Positions 29,504 to 37,648 of a DNA stretch of 64,000 nucleotides are shown here, in pieces (position 1 is the first letter of the stretch; every line of letters begins with the position of its first letter). A program made the translations under genes and the position numbers. The notes beneath the pieces were generated by a model. That model was not told the DNA's origin. It did not search any database and worked only from the letters and a program-made list of their open reading frames with translations. Source of the stretch: Oceanospirillum maris DSM 6286 (GTDB lineage: Bacteria; Pseudomonadota; Gammaproteobacteria; Pseudomonadales; Halomonadaceae); the NCBI RefSeq assembly GCF_000422865.1, contig NZ_AUGW01000003.1, forward strand, positions 186,001-250,000. The letters are read 5' to 3'.

Positions 29504-29670
29504 TATCGCTTCCCATAAGGCATTAAAATCATAATATATAATAGGTTGAAGTGCTTTACAGAAGTATAACTATCGTAATTTTCATCGCTATAAAAAGCGG
29601 TTCAAATATTCTAAAACCCCATAAAAAATAATATTTTTAGAATGATAATTCATATGATGTTAATCAGAAA

Positions 29671-29695
29671 ATACTCTGGCGGTTGTTAAACCGCC
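29671..29695 (-). terminator. Short hairpin at the argO stop codon
   Basis: GGCGGTT (29678-29684), loop GTTA, AACCGCC (29689-29695). On the minus strand the stem spans the argO stop and is followed by AGAGTATTTTC, a weak T-tract. Confidence 0.4.
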
Positions 29696-30318
29696 GCGAT
29701 CACCAAACTCGCTGCAATCGACCACATCACAAGGCAAACAAAGCCATCTAACACCCGCCATGCGATCGGTTTCTGAAACAGGGGGGCCAGCCAGCGTGCA
29801 CCAAGGCTAATACCGAAGAACCAGATAAAAGAGAAGCTGATTGCACCTAGGCCAAACCAGAAGCGTTCTCCTTCTGGGTATTGCCCGCCAATACTACCGA
29901 TTAGCACAACGGTATCCAGATAAGCATGGGGGTTGAGCAAGGTGACGGCCAGTGTGGTCAGCAGCGCTTTTTTCAGGCTAGTGGCACCTTTGTTGCGATC
30001 CGTTTCCAAGCTTTGATCCTTTAATGCAGAGCGCAGCGCTCCAAACCCATACCAAAACAGAAATGCTGCCCCCCCCCAACGGGCGACATTCAACCAAAGC
30101 TCGTTCTGGCTGATCAAAGCTCCCATTCCCATAACACCAAGGGTGATAAGTACTGCATCAAAAAAGCTACATATTCCCGCAATAGGCCAGTGATATTGGC
30201 GTTTTAATCCCTGAGATAGCACAAAGGCATTTTGCGCGCCTATCGCCATAATGAGGCCGGCACTGGTACCTAGGCCTTTTAATAAGGCCAACAGATATAC
30301 ACTCATTATTACACTCAT
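29686..30318 (-). CDS. argO: LysE/ArgO family amino-acid exporter
   Basis: Inner-membrane exporter of basic amino acids (arginine/lysine). The 210-aa protein has six predicted helices; the family signature GLIMAIGAQNAFVLSQGLKR (split around residues 21-40) and LLNPHAYLDTVVLIG (about 128-142) are clear. GGAG lies 6 nt from the first ATG. It is divergent from an ArgP-type LysR regulator with 113 nt between, exactly the argO/argP (lysE/lysG) pairing in which the regulator activates export when arginine or lysine accumulates. Confidence 0.93.
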   Translation of the reverse strand: MSVIMSVYLLALLKGLGTSAGLIMAIGAQNAFVLSQGLKRQYHWPIAGICSFFDAVLITLGVMGMGALISQNELWLNVARWGGAAFLFWYGFGALRSALKDQSLETDRNKGATSLKKALLTTLAVTLLNPHAYLDTVVLIGSIGGQYPEGERFWFGLGAISFSFIWFFGISLGARWLAPLFQKPIAWRVLDGFVCLVMWSIAASLVIAAV

Positions 30319-30401
30319 CTTTTTCTCCTAAAAACACACATAGCGAAAACACGGCAGGTTGATGCAGGCATCTTGCTCTTGAGTAAAAATTAAGTAAAAC
30401 T

Positions 30402-30417
30402 AATGATTTTAATCATT
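30402..30417. promoter_or_regulatory. 16-bp palindrome in the argO-argP intergenic region
   Basis: AATGATT-TT-AATCATT ends 14 nt before the argP start codon. It fits a LysR-type binding site (T-N11-A class) and could mediate argP autoregulation. Inferred from position and symmetry only. Confidence 0.45.
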
Positions 30418-30431
30418 GATAAGAATTTCTA

Positions 30432-31325
30432 ATGAGTTTATCTCTAGATCCAAAACAGCTTCGCGCCTTGCACGCGGTTATTGAAGAGCAAAGCTTTGAT
30501 AAGGCCGCTAAACGCTTGCATGTCACCCAGTCGGCGATCTCTCAACGTATTCGTCAGCTGGAAGAAAAGTTAGGCCAAGCGGTGATTATTCGCAGTACAC
30601 CTCTGATGCCAACGGCGACAGGACGACGGGTATTAAAGTTTTATTACCAGTTAAGTCTGCTAGAGGGCGAGTTAAGCCAAGGGTTGGATCAGGCTCAAGA
30701 ACAGGGCTTCAGCCGTATGCCGATAGCGGTAAATGCCGACAGTTTAGATACGTGGCTACCGGAAGCCTTAGCGCCTCTGTTGCGCCAACAGCCTTGGGTG
30801 CTGGATATTAAAATTGATGACCAGGAGCAAACCCATCATTTGCTAAAAACAGGTGAAGTGTTAGGCAGCATCAGCTCATCCAGCCAGCCCATGCAGGGCT
30901 GTCACTGTATCCCGCTGGGAATAATGCGTTATCGAGCGTTAGCCTCACCGGCGTATATAACTCGATATTTTGCAAAGGGCGTTACGGCAGACACAATAGC
31001 CGAGGCTCCGGTGATGGAGTTCAACCACAAGGATGAGCTGCAAAATCACTACCTACGCCATATCGGTATTGATGCTCCTGTGTATCCTAAACATAGAGTT
31101 CCCGCGACAGGGCCTTATTTTCATCTGATTCAACTCGGTCTCGGCTGGGGCATGGTACCGGACCAGCAAAGCGCGACTTATTTAGCTCAGGGCATCGTCC
31201 AAGAGCTCACCCCTGAACAAGGTATCAATGTGCCGCTATATTGGCACGTATGGAACCTAAAATCTGCTAATTTAAAGCAACTGACAGAAGCGATAACACA
31301 GGGGGCAAAGCGTAGTTTGAGCTAA
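30432..31325 (+). CDS. argP: LysR family regulator, ArgP type
   Basis: Transcription regulator of the divergent exporter gene. The 297-aa protein begins with a LysR helix-turn-helix (about 6-65; AVIEEQSFDKAAKRLHVTQSAISQR, split) and has a LysR substrate-binding domain. SLDPKQLRALHAVIEEQ and SQRIRQLEEKLGQAVIIR are typical of ArgP/IciA rather than generic LysR proteins. The Shine-Dalgarno region is weak. The pair argO/argP is conserved, so an arginine/lysine sensor role is the best inference. Confidence 0.92.
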   Translation: MSLSLDPKQLRALHAVIEEQSFDKAAKRLHVTQSAISQRIRQLEEKLGQAVIIRSTPLMPTATGRRVLKFYYQLSLLEGELSQGLDQAQEQGFSRMPIAVNADSLDTWLPEALAPLLRQQPWVLDIKIDDQEQTHHLLKTGEVLGSISSSSQPMQGCHCIPLGIMRYRALASPAYITRYFAKGVTADTIAEAPVMEFNHKDELQNHYLRHIGIDAPVYPKHRVPATGPYFHLIQLGLGWGMVPDQQSATYLAQGIVQELTPEQGINVPLYWHVWNLKSANLKQLTEAITQGAKRSLS

Positions 31326-31349
31326 AGTGCCAAGGGTTCTTATGAATGA

Positions 31350-32531
31350 TTACTTTTGTAAATAATATTTTTGTAAATGATAGGTGATAAGCCCAATCAA
31401 CAACCCCCAGAACGCACTACCAACTCCGGCAATACTGACCCCAGAGGCCGTTACAAGGAAGGTTAATAATGCGGCTTCTCGCTCATCCGGCTGGACAAGT
31501 GCTGAGGCAAGACTATTGCCAATGGTTCCGAGTAGCGCTAAGCCAGCTATAGTGATAATAAGCGCCTGGGGGAAAGCCGCGAAAATAGCAACTACGCTCG
31601 CACCAAAAAGCCCTGTTACCAGATAAAACAGCCCGGCCCAAACTGAAGCCAAGTAGCGTTTTTTAGGGTCTTGCCCCGCTTCACGACCAGTACAGATGGC
31701 CGCCGTAATGGCGGCTAAGTTAAATGAAAAGCCACCTAAGGGCGCTAAAATCAAACCCGCAAAACCTGTCGAGGTTATCAAAGGAGAGACCGGAATGTGA
31801 TAACCATTTGCCCGTAATACAGCAACACCAGGTACATTTTGCGATGCCATAGTGACAATAAAAAGAGGTACACCGATACCAATAAGCGCCTGCAAATTAA
31901 AACTTGGCGCAACCCAGGTTGGCGCTGCCAATTGCCACTCAACCCCCTCAAAAGACAGCTGCCCTTGGGTCAACGCCGTGATCATACCAATAAGCAGCAC
32001 GACAGGAATCACATAACGGGGCAACAGATGTTTTATCACGATATAACCGCCAATCATTAAGCCAACCAATAGTAGATTTTGCTCAAGACTGGCAAAGGTA
32101 TTGATGCCAAATGGCAACAGGACACCGGCAAGCATTGCTCCCGCTAAAGGCATAGGAACTTGATGCATCAACTTATCAAAAATACCGGTGATACCACAGA
32201 GGAAAATAAGACCTGAGCTAAATAGAAAAACACCGATAGCCTCGCTCAGGTTAAAGCCCGGCAGAGCCGTCACCAATAGAGCCGCCCCAGGAGTTGACCA
32301 AGCAGTAAGCACCGGTGTTTTAAAATAAAGAGATAATCCTGCACTGGTGATCCCCATACCAACACCTAACGCCCAAAGCCATGAGCTAATCTCTGCTCCA
32401 GTGGCACCGGCTGCTTCTGCTGCCTGAAAAATGATGACAGCAGAACTGGTATAACCCACTAAAACAGCGACAAAGCCCGCAGAAATATAGGACAAGCTAA
32501 AAAAAGATTTTAACGCTGAGATTGATCCCAC
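31350..32531 (-). CDS. benE: BenE family benzoate/H+ symporter
   Basis: Inner-membrane transporter of the benzoate:H+ symporter family, 393 aa with about twelve helices (MGSISALKSFFSLSYISAGF at the N-terminus; AAITAAICTGREAGQDP around 268-284). It starts with GTG at 32531, preceded by AAGGGGG at 7 nt. The C-terminus ends LQKYYLQK, a short duplication encoded by a 15-nt tandem repeat that includes the stop. No benzoate catabolic genes are nearby, so the true substrate may be another compound. It is divergent from an XRE-cupin regulator with two shared operators. Confidence 0.9.
   Translation of the reverse strand: MGSISALKSFFSLSYISAGFVAVLVGYTSSAVIIFQAAEAAGATGAEISSWLWALGVGMGITSAGLSLYFKTPVLTAWSTPGAALLVTALPGFNLSEAIGVFLFSSGLIFLCGITGIFDKLMHQVPMPLAGAMLAGVLLPFGINTFASLEQNLLLVGLMIGGYIVIKHLLPRYVIPVVLLIGMITALTQGQLSFEGVEWQLAAPTWVAPSFNLQALIGIGVPLFIVTMASQNVPGVAVLRANGYHIPVSPLITSTGFAGLILAPLGGFSFNLAAITAAICTGREAGQDPKKRYLASVWAGLFYLVTGLFGASVVAIFAAFPQALIITIAGLALLGTIGNSLASALVQPDEREAALLTFLVTASGVSIAGVGSAFWGLLIGLITYHLQKYYLQK
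31354..31383. repeat. 15-nt tandem duplication within the last codons of benE
   Basis: TTTTGTAAATAATAT (31354-31368) and TTTTGTAAATGATAG (31369-31383). On the coding strand it yields the terminal LQKYY-LQK repeat just before the stop, so a duplication has extended the protein by about five residues. Confidence 0.75.
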
Positions 32532-32560
32532 AGAGAAGCCCCCTTACAATCAATAGCACT

Positions 32561-32580
32561 TTGTGCGCTATCACGTACAA
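32561..32580. promoter_or_regulatory. Operator 1 of the benE/XRE intergenic region
   Basis: TTGTGCGCTATCACGTACAA, a near copy of the perfect palindrome at 32609-32628 with an identical left half. It lies 30-49 nt upstream of the benE start. Likely binding site of the divergent XRE-cupin regulator. Confidence 0.75.
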
Positions 32581-32608
32581 ATAACGGTTAGAGCGCGCAA
32601 GATAACAC

Positions 32609-32628
32609 TTGTGCGCTATAGCGCACAA
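32609..32628. promoter_or_regulatory. Operator 2 of the benE/XRE intergenic region, perfect palindrome
   Basis: TTGTGCGCTATAGCGCACAA is a perfect 20-bp palindrome, 41 nt before the regulator GTG. Its centre is 48 bp from that of operator 1, allowing two dimers to bind on nearly the same helix face. Confidence 0.85.
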
Positions 32629-32669
32629 TGTATTTATCGATTAAATTCTAGTCTTACGAGGCGATTACT

Positions 32670-33242
32670 GTGCAGGAACTCAGTCAGCACCTAAGCCATA
32701 CCTTAAAGAAACTACGTAAAGAAAAAGAGTGGAGTCTTGATCGAACGGCAAAAGAAACCGGCGTAAGTAAGGCGATGCTTGGGCAGATTGAACGTGGGGA
32801 ATCCAGCCCTACCGTGGCCACACTGTGGAAGATTGCCGGTGGTTTTCACTGCTCACTGTCCACTTTTATTGAGCCTTATAGCATTGAACCTTATAACCCT
32901 CATCCTTCGACCCTGATTCGAAATGCAAATGACCTACGCCATCAGCCTGCAAAAGATAAAATGCTGGTAGCGCCTATTTTTCCCTTTGACCCTCAACTCA
33001 GCTTTGAGGTTTTTGAGCTAACACTACTTCCCCATTATGAGCGCTACTCAGAGCCTCACGAAACAGGGGTTATCGAGTTTGTTTTAGTGTTAGAAGGTGA
33101 GATGGAGTTGTTTGTTGACCAGCAATGGCAAACACTCACCAAGGGAATGAGTGTTCGCTTTGCTGCCGATAAACCGCACGGTTATCGTAACCTAAGCACC
33201 GTTCAGGCGGTTTTTCATAATGTGATTCATTACCCTCGTTAA
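32670..33242 (+). CDS. XRE family regulator with C-terminal cupin domain
   Basis: Predicted repressor of the divergent benE gene. The 190-aa protein has an N-terminal XRE helix-turn-helix (about 8-62; LDRTAKETGVSKAMLGQIERGES, split) and a C-terminal cupin (about 105-185) of the type that binds small effectors. GTG start at 32670 with GAGG 9 nt upstream. Two 20-bp operators of identical design lie between it and benE, supporting coupled autoregulation and transporter control. The inducer is unknown. Confidence 0.9.
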   Translation: MQELSQHLSHTLKKLRKEKEWSLDRTAKETGVSKAMLGQIERGESSPTVATLWKIAGGFHCSLSTFIEPYSIEPYNPHPSTLIRNANDLRHQPAKDKMLVAPIFPFDPQLSFEVFELTLLPHYERYSEPHETGVIEFVLVLEGEMELFVDQQWQTLTKGMSVRFAADKPHGYRNLSTVQAVFHNVIHYPR

Positions 33243-33270
33243 CGTCTAGGCTTGCTAAGCTCAAGCGGGG

Positions 33271-33888
33271 CTAATATTCAATGGGTACAATATGCTCGGA
33301 ATAAAGCGTGTAACCTGCCGTTGCAAGGTCTGTATTTTCTGTTTCTACCGATAAGCGACCACTGACCCACACCGCATTGTACAGCTCTGATTCTTGCACT
33401 GGGGTATCCGTTTTTACAAAAACGATCTGGTTAGATGGCGGTGGTGGCGTATGGATACAAGCACCAAAATAAGGCACCAGAAGAAATTCGGTAATACCTT
33501 CTGGAGTGACTTCAATGGGAACAATATACCCTCCCAATCGCACCGGCATACTATCTATCACCCCCAGCACTGGAGCCGACTGATAGGCTTTTTGTAGCTT
33601 TTCCATAATCTCTAAAATCAGAGGATCATCATCCGTCAGCAGTGCAATTTTCTCAGGATCGTATTGATCCAGTACCGCATCAGCCCGAAAGCCTTCCGGT
33701 ATTAGATCTTCCCAATCCAGATCCAGTAACTGCTCACCCTCATCCCAACGGGACTGCACGCGCTCTGAGAGCTGATCAAACCCCTCAGGTTTGGCCGCTT
33801 GGGCAGATTGCGTACCCAGTAGCCATAAAACCACCATAACAAGCATCGCAAAAGCGATCGTTAGGGTGGTTGTTTTTATCCCCCTCAT
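33271..33888 (-). CDS. DUF3299 exported protein of the Zrg-type zinc operon
   Basis: Function not established biochemically. The 205-aa product starts MRGIKTTTLTIAFAML with a signal peptide ending near AQAA, and carries the DUF3299 core (GGYIVPIEVTPEGITEFLLV, split; PYFGACIHTPPPPSNQ around 151-166). A start 15 codons further upstream is possible but lacks the signal sequence at its front. It is the last gene of a four-gene run zrgA-ATPase-permease-DUF3299, the set described for the Vibrio zinc-regulated zrg locus. Probably periplasmic and zinc related. Confidence 0.82.
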   Translation of the reverse strand: MRGIKTTTLTIAFAMLVMVVLWLLGTQSAQAAKPEGFDQLSERVQSRWDEGEQLLDLDWEDLIPEGFRADAVLDQYDPEKIALLTDDDPLILEIMEKLQKAYQSAPVLGVIDSMPVRLGGYIVPIEVTPEGITEFLLVPYFGACIHTPPPPSNQIVFVKTDTPVQESELYNAVWVSGRLSVETENTDLATAGYTLYSEHIVPIEY

Positions 33889-33932
33889 ATAACACTCGTC
33901 TCCAAAACGCACTAATAATAGAATAAAGCACA

Positions 33933-35237
33933 CTATAGTCTAACGGATAAACCTTCTGCCAAAGAGATACGATAGGCTCGTAATCCCGGCCATAGACCAA
34001 CTAATAGTCCCGCAACGGCGATAACCGCTAAGAGCTTAAGCTCTAGCAAACTGAAAAAATTCACCGGCAGCCAAATACCCCAAAGTTCATACACCCAAGG
34101 CGCAGCAACCAACAATAATAGATAGAATAAACCGCTGCCACATAGCAGTCCGAGTAATGTCAGCATAAAGGCTTCGGCAACCAACAGCAGTAATACCTGT
34201 ACAGGCCTAGCCCCTAAGGCTCGCAATATAGCTATCTCTCGGCGGCGCTCGTTTAAGCCGGTTAAAATCACCGACATTAGACCAACCAAGCCACTGATCA
34301 CAACAAACCCTGCCACCACCAGTAGGGCATTTTCTGCGACACCAACTAATTGCCATACCTGCTGTAACGCCACCGCAGGAAGCACCGCCTGTAACGCTTC
34401 ACTTTTACCGCTAACGGTTATTTTGCCTTCATTGATCGCTCTTTGTACCTGAAAAAGCTGTGTCTTTTTGTTGATGCCCACCAGTAATGCGGTAATAGAT
34501 TGAGGCTGTAGCGTACTTTCATCTAAGCCACTGGCTTGTTTTTGACTAAAGCGCGCCCGCAGATCCTGTACAGCAGGTTTACCCCAGCCCACATGAATCG
34601 CTTCAATACTTTGCAAACTCACCAATACCGAGCGGTCAACCGGCGTACCAGTACGCTTTAATATCCCCACTAAGGTAAACGGCTTATCATCATGTTCTTT
34701 AAAACTGTGCCGCCCCATACCATGGGCTATCACCATCCTATCACCAATTTTGTAGCCTAATGTTTTAGCAACTTCAGCACCGATAACCGCTTGATAAAGC
34801 TTATCGAATCGCTCACCTTCAGCAAAGGCTAAGGGCTGCTTGCGGCCATAACGGTAGTGATCAAAATAAGCCGCCTCTGTTCCCATAACCCGATAGCCTT
34901 TATGGGAGTCCCCTAATGCCAAGGGAATCGTCCACGCCACTTCGGGCATCGCCGCAATTTCTTGTGCCGCTTTCCAGCTCATATTTGCGCTGGCATTTCC
35001 TAGCTGAAATACCGAATACAACAGCAGCTGTATATCGCCGCTGGGAGCACCCACAATAAGGTCAGTGCCAGAAATTGTTTGGTTAAAACTGGTGCGCGCT
35101 TCCGTTCTTACCCGCTCGACCGTCAGTAGAAGCGCCACACTAAAGGCGATAGTCAATACCGAGAGAAACACCGTTAATCGGCGATTCGCGAGACTCTTTA
35201 GAGATAACCGCAATAAGGTTGCCAAATTAATATCCAT
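33933..35237 (-). CDS. FtsX/MacB-type ABC transporter permease
   Basis: Membrane component of an ABC transporter, 434 aa. One N-terminal helix (about 18-38), a large periplasmic MacB-like core domain (about 40-285) and three C-terminal helices (about 295-420) with LNERRREIAILRALGARP (about 328-345), the hallmark of FtsX-fold permeases. Its start overlaps the ATPase stop by one base. This architecture usually drives mechanical work or extraction rather than classic import, which is notable in a proposed zinc-uptake operon. Confidence 0.88.
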   Translation of the reverse strand: MDINLATLLRLSLKSLANRRLTVFLSVLTIAFSVALLLTVERVRTEARTSFNQTISGTDLIVGAPSGDIQLLLYSVFQLGNASANMSWKAAQEIAAMPEVAWTIPLALGDSHKGYRVMGTEAAYFDHYRYGRKQPLAFAEGERFDKLYQAVIGAEVAKTLGYKIGDRMVIAHGMGRHSFKEHDDKPFTLVGILKRTGTPVDRSVLVSLQSIEAIHVGWGKPAVQDLRARFSQKQASGLDESTLQPQSITALLVGINKKTQLFQVQRAINEGKITVSGKSEALQAVLPAVALQQVWQLVGVAENALLVVAGFVVISGLVGLMSVILTGLNERRREIAILRALGARPVQVLLLLVAEAFMLTLLGLLCGSGLFYLLLLVAAPWVYELWGIWLPVNFFSLLELKLLAVIAVAGLLVGLWPGLRAYRISLAEGLSVRL

Positions 35238-35962
35238 TACAGCCCCCCTTGAGAAACAGTGGCCTGATTAAGGCTTGGCAAGTGCAGGTGTCGATCAAAG
35301 TGATCTTTTAAACTTTCATCATGGCTCACAAATACCAGCGAGCTGCCACTATCTTGGGTTTCTGCCATTAAAAGCTGTAAAAACTGATCTCGACTTTGAT
35401 GATCCAATGCAGAAGTCGGCTCATCGGCAATAATGACCGGCGGCGCGCCGATTAAAGCTCGGGCAACGGCCACTCGCTGCTGCTGACCGATGCTTAAACT
35501 CATCACCGAGTGCTGCCAAAGTGCTTCTGGCAACAATAAGCGGCTTAATAGGCGCTTTGCTTCGCTTAAGGCGCTAACCTGCCGAGTCTTAAGGGTCGCA
35601 GCCCGCTGACGGGAGAAATCACAGGCTAAGGTGATATTGTCCAGCACATTTAAGTAAGGTAGCAGATTAAATTGCTGAAAAACTAAACCAATATTATCCG
35701 CTCGAAAATGATCCCGCTGGGCAGCAGAAAGACGCTCAATACGCTGGCCTGCAATCTCAACCTGCCCTGCTTGAGGAACAACAACCCCTGCTAGAAGCGA
35801 TAAAAGCGTGCTCTTACCGCAACCACTGGGGCCATAAACAAAGAGACGCTCGCCAGCGTTTAGCTGAAAAGCGTCGATTTGTAACGCAGGCTTGGCCTGC
35901 TTAGGCCAAGCAAAACTGAGTTGGTTTAACGCAATGATGGACTTACCACTCAAGATTCCCAT
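35237..35962 (-). CDS. ABC transporter ATP-binding protein (LolD/MacB type)
   Basis: ATPase partner of the adjacent permease. Walker A GPSGCGKST lies near residue 50, Q-loop FQQFNLLPYLNV near 95, signature LSIGQQQRVAVARAL (note LSIGQ instead of LSGGQ) near 157 and Walker B VIIADEPTSALD near 181. The start is uncertain: ATG at 35962 is used here. GTG at 35977 and a TTG at 35953 are alternatives, and the TTG is best placed behind AAGGAG. The 5' end overlaps the 3' end of zrgA, so the genes are translationally linked. Confidence 0.88.
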   Translation of the reverse strand: MGILSGKSIIALNQLSFAWPKQAKPALQIDAFQLNAGERLFVYGPSGCGKSTLLSLLAGVVVPQAGQVEIAGQRIERLSAAQRDHFRADNIGLVFQQFNLLPYLNVLDNITLACDFSRQRAATLKTRQVSALSEAKRLLSRLLLPEALWQHSVMSLSIGQQQRVAVARALIGAPPVIIADEPTSALDHQSRDQFLQLLMAETQDSGSSLVFVSHDESLKDHFDRHLHLPSLNQATVSQGGL

Positions 35963-36662
35963 CTCCTTCTTGTTCACTCACAACAACAGTACGCTCAGAG
36001 ATCGCTTCAATACGTAGCAGCTCTAAATATGGCAGCTGACTGAACAGCTTTAATGTCGCAGGAGAAAGTGCATCACTATCGCAGTGGAAGGTGTAACGTG
36101 CCTCAACATTGACATGAGTTGAATGATCATGTCCATCGTGGTCATGCTCGCCTTCATCATGGTCGTGATCATCATGCACTTCTTCATCGTGGTCATGGTC
36201 GTGATCATCATGCGCCTCTTCATCGTGGCCATGGTCGTGATCATCATGCGCTTCTTCATCGTGGTCATGGTCATGGTTTTCATGCCCTGCTTCAGCCATA
36301 AAAGGCAGATCAACATCTTTTGACTCCAAAACACAACTGGCCGGTAATGCCAACCAGCGTTCAGGATGAGAAAAGACCTCTTTCGCATGGGCTAAGGAGG
36401 TATGCTCTTGATCATTTGTCGGTGGATGCTCATAGCCTAAAACACTATCAGCAGCGGCACTAAAGCTCACGCTCACCTCTTTACCTTCTTGAGCAATCGC
36501 CAAATTAGCAATGCCGTGCTCATGGGCACCAAACTCACTTGCACTTGACGATAAACTTGCAGTCAATGCAAAAGCGCTCGCCAGTAAAGGCAAGCCAATA
36601 CGCAAGGATAAAAGAGATAAAGGGCTACGAATAGGCAGTGCTCGATTGATAGTTTTTTTCAT
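35943..36662 (-). CDS. zrgA: ZrgA-like histidine-rich zinc-binding protein (DUF2796)
   Basis: Exported zinc-binding protein of a zinc-uptake operon. The 239-aa product has a signal peptide ending near SSSAS and the DUF2796 start EFGAHEHGIANLAIA. A His/Asp-rich segment (about 127-183) follows, in which a roughly 12-residue unit with DHDHDEEAHDD recurs three times. The C-terminal domain (YTFHCDSDALSPATLKLFSQ, split) ends at GDGNLEW. The His-rich repeat is encoded by nearly identical DNA repeats, so its length may vary between strains. It heads an operon with an ABC ATPase, permease and DUF3299 protein; a Zur-like box lies 103-115 nt upstream. Confidence 0.88.
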   Translation of the reverse strand: MKKTINRALPIRSPLSLLSLRIGLPLLASAFALTASLSSSASEFGAHEHGIANLAIAQEGKEVSVSFSAAADSVLGYEHPPTNDQEHTSLAHAKEVFSHPERWLALPASCVLESKDVDLPFMAEAGHENHDHDHDEEAHDDHDHGHDEEAHDDHDHDHDEEVHDDHDHDEGEHDHDGHDHSTHVNVEARYTFHCDSDALSPATLKLFSQLPYLELLRIEAISERTVVVSEQEGDGNLEW

Positions 36663-36764
36663 CATATATCCATTGGTACGATGCGAATATTAGGAGTTTA
36701 ACATGAGAGACTTAGGGTCAGTCTCTTAAAAAAGAAGGGGACATTTATAATCCAAAAACAATGA

Positions 36765-36777
36765 CGTTACAACATAA
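36765..36777 (-). promoter_or_regulatory. Zur-box-like operator upstream of zrgA
   Basis: GTTACAACATAAC differs by one base from the palindromic core GTTATANNATAAC of gammaproteobacterial Zur boxes. It lies 103 nt upstream of the zrgA start and 80 nt from the divergent nth start. It fits derepression of the operon under zinc starvation. Confidence 0.6.
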
Positions 36778-36856
36778 CATATAAATTATCATCCTTGGCA
36801 TTCCCTTTAGAGACTGAAATAATATCGTATCCCTAAAATTGAGATTTTAAGCTCCC

Positions 36857-37492
36857 ATGAACGCTGAAAAACGTTACGAAATTTTTTCCCGCCTACGGGC
36901 TAATAATCCACGCCCCACGACAGAGCTTAATTACTCCAGCTCGTTTGAACTTTTGATTGCCGTTATTCTTTCAGCTCAAGCCACGGATGTCGGCGTTAAC
37001 AAAGCAACCGATAAACTTTACCCAGTAGCAAACACCCCTCAAGAAATTTACGATCTAGGCGTAGAAGGCCTAAAAACCTATATTAAAACGATCGGCTTAT
37101 TTAATAGCAAAGCTGAAAATGTAATAAAAACATGTCGAATGCTGTTAGATCGGCATAACGGCGAGGTTCCTCAAACACGGGAAGCATTGGAAGCACTGCC
37201 TGGCGTCGGCCGTAAGACCGCCAACGTAGTATTAAATACGGCTTTTGGCCAACCTACTATCGCCGTCGACACCCATATTTTTCGGGTATCCAATCGAACA
37301 GGCATCGCAAAGGGAAAAAATGTTGATGAAGTCGAGAAAAAACTCATCCGCAACGTTCCCAAAGAATTCAAGCTGGACATTCATCACTGGCTAATCCTGC
37401 ATGGCCGCTACACATGTATCGCCCGTAAACCACGCTGCGGTTCATGTATCATCGAAGATCTATGCGATTTTAAAGAAAAAACTGAGATTTAA
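36857..37492 (+). CDS. nth: Endonuclease III
   Basis: DNA glycosylase/AP-lyase that removes oxidised pyrimidines. The 211-aa protein has the helix-hairpin-helix LPGVGRKTANVVL (about 114-126) with the catalytic lysine, the catalytic aspartate in AVDTHIFRVSNR (about 137-148) and the C-terminal 4Fe-4S loop with the spacing C-X6-C-X2-C-X5-C (CIARKPRCGSCIIEDLC, about 188-204). It is the usual neighbour of rsxE but here is separated from it by about 9 kb of apparently inserted genes. Confidence 0.97.
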   Translation: MNAEKRYEIFSRLRANNPRPTTELNYSSSFELLIAVILSAQATDVGVNKATDKLYPVANTPQEIYDLGVEGLKTYIKTIGLFNSKAENVIKTCRMLLDRHNGEVPQTREALEALPGVGRKTANVVLNTAFGQPTIAVDTHIFRVSNRTGIAKGKNVDEVEKKLIRNVPKEFKLDIHHWLILHGRYTCIARKPRCGSCIIEDLCDFKEKTEI

Positions 37493-37601
37493 ATTTAGTG
37501 CTTTATAGCCTTATAAGGCTTTGATTGTAACAAGAGCGTTGTTCATGCGTAATCTACTTGAGCCAAATCAGCAAAGCTTCTTTTTTATCCTTTTTAAACC
37601 A

Positions 37602-37619
37602 ATGTCATAAAAATGTCAT
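37602..37619 (+). promoter_or_regulatory. Pho-box-like direct repeat upstream of the small RHH gene
   Basis: ATGTCATAAAAATGTCAT consists of two ATGTCAT repeats separated by four A residues. The PhoB consensus is CTGTCAT-A(A/T)A(A/T)-CTGTCAT, so 16 of 18 positions fit, with only the first C of each half changed. It abuts a TTGACC -35 element. Confidence 0.65.
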
Positions 37620-37648
37620 TTGACCTTGCTAGAGGCAAAATGTATTGT
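37620..37648 (+). promoter_or_regulatory. Candidate sigma-70 promoter of the RHH gene
   Basis: TTGACC (37620-37625), 17-nt spacer, TATTGT (37643-37648). It starts immediately after the Pho-like box and its -10 overlaps a nested palindrome, so both activation and repression at this promoter are conceivable. Confidence 0.5.

Noticed and set aside
36115-36323. Open frames on the plus strand opposite the zrgA His-rich segment
   Set aside because: They are antisense shadows of the repetitive coding DNA, with no RBS and biased only by the repeat.
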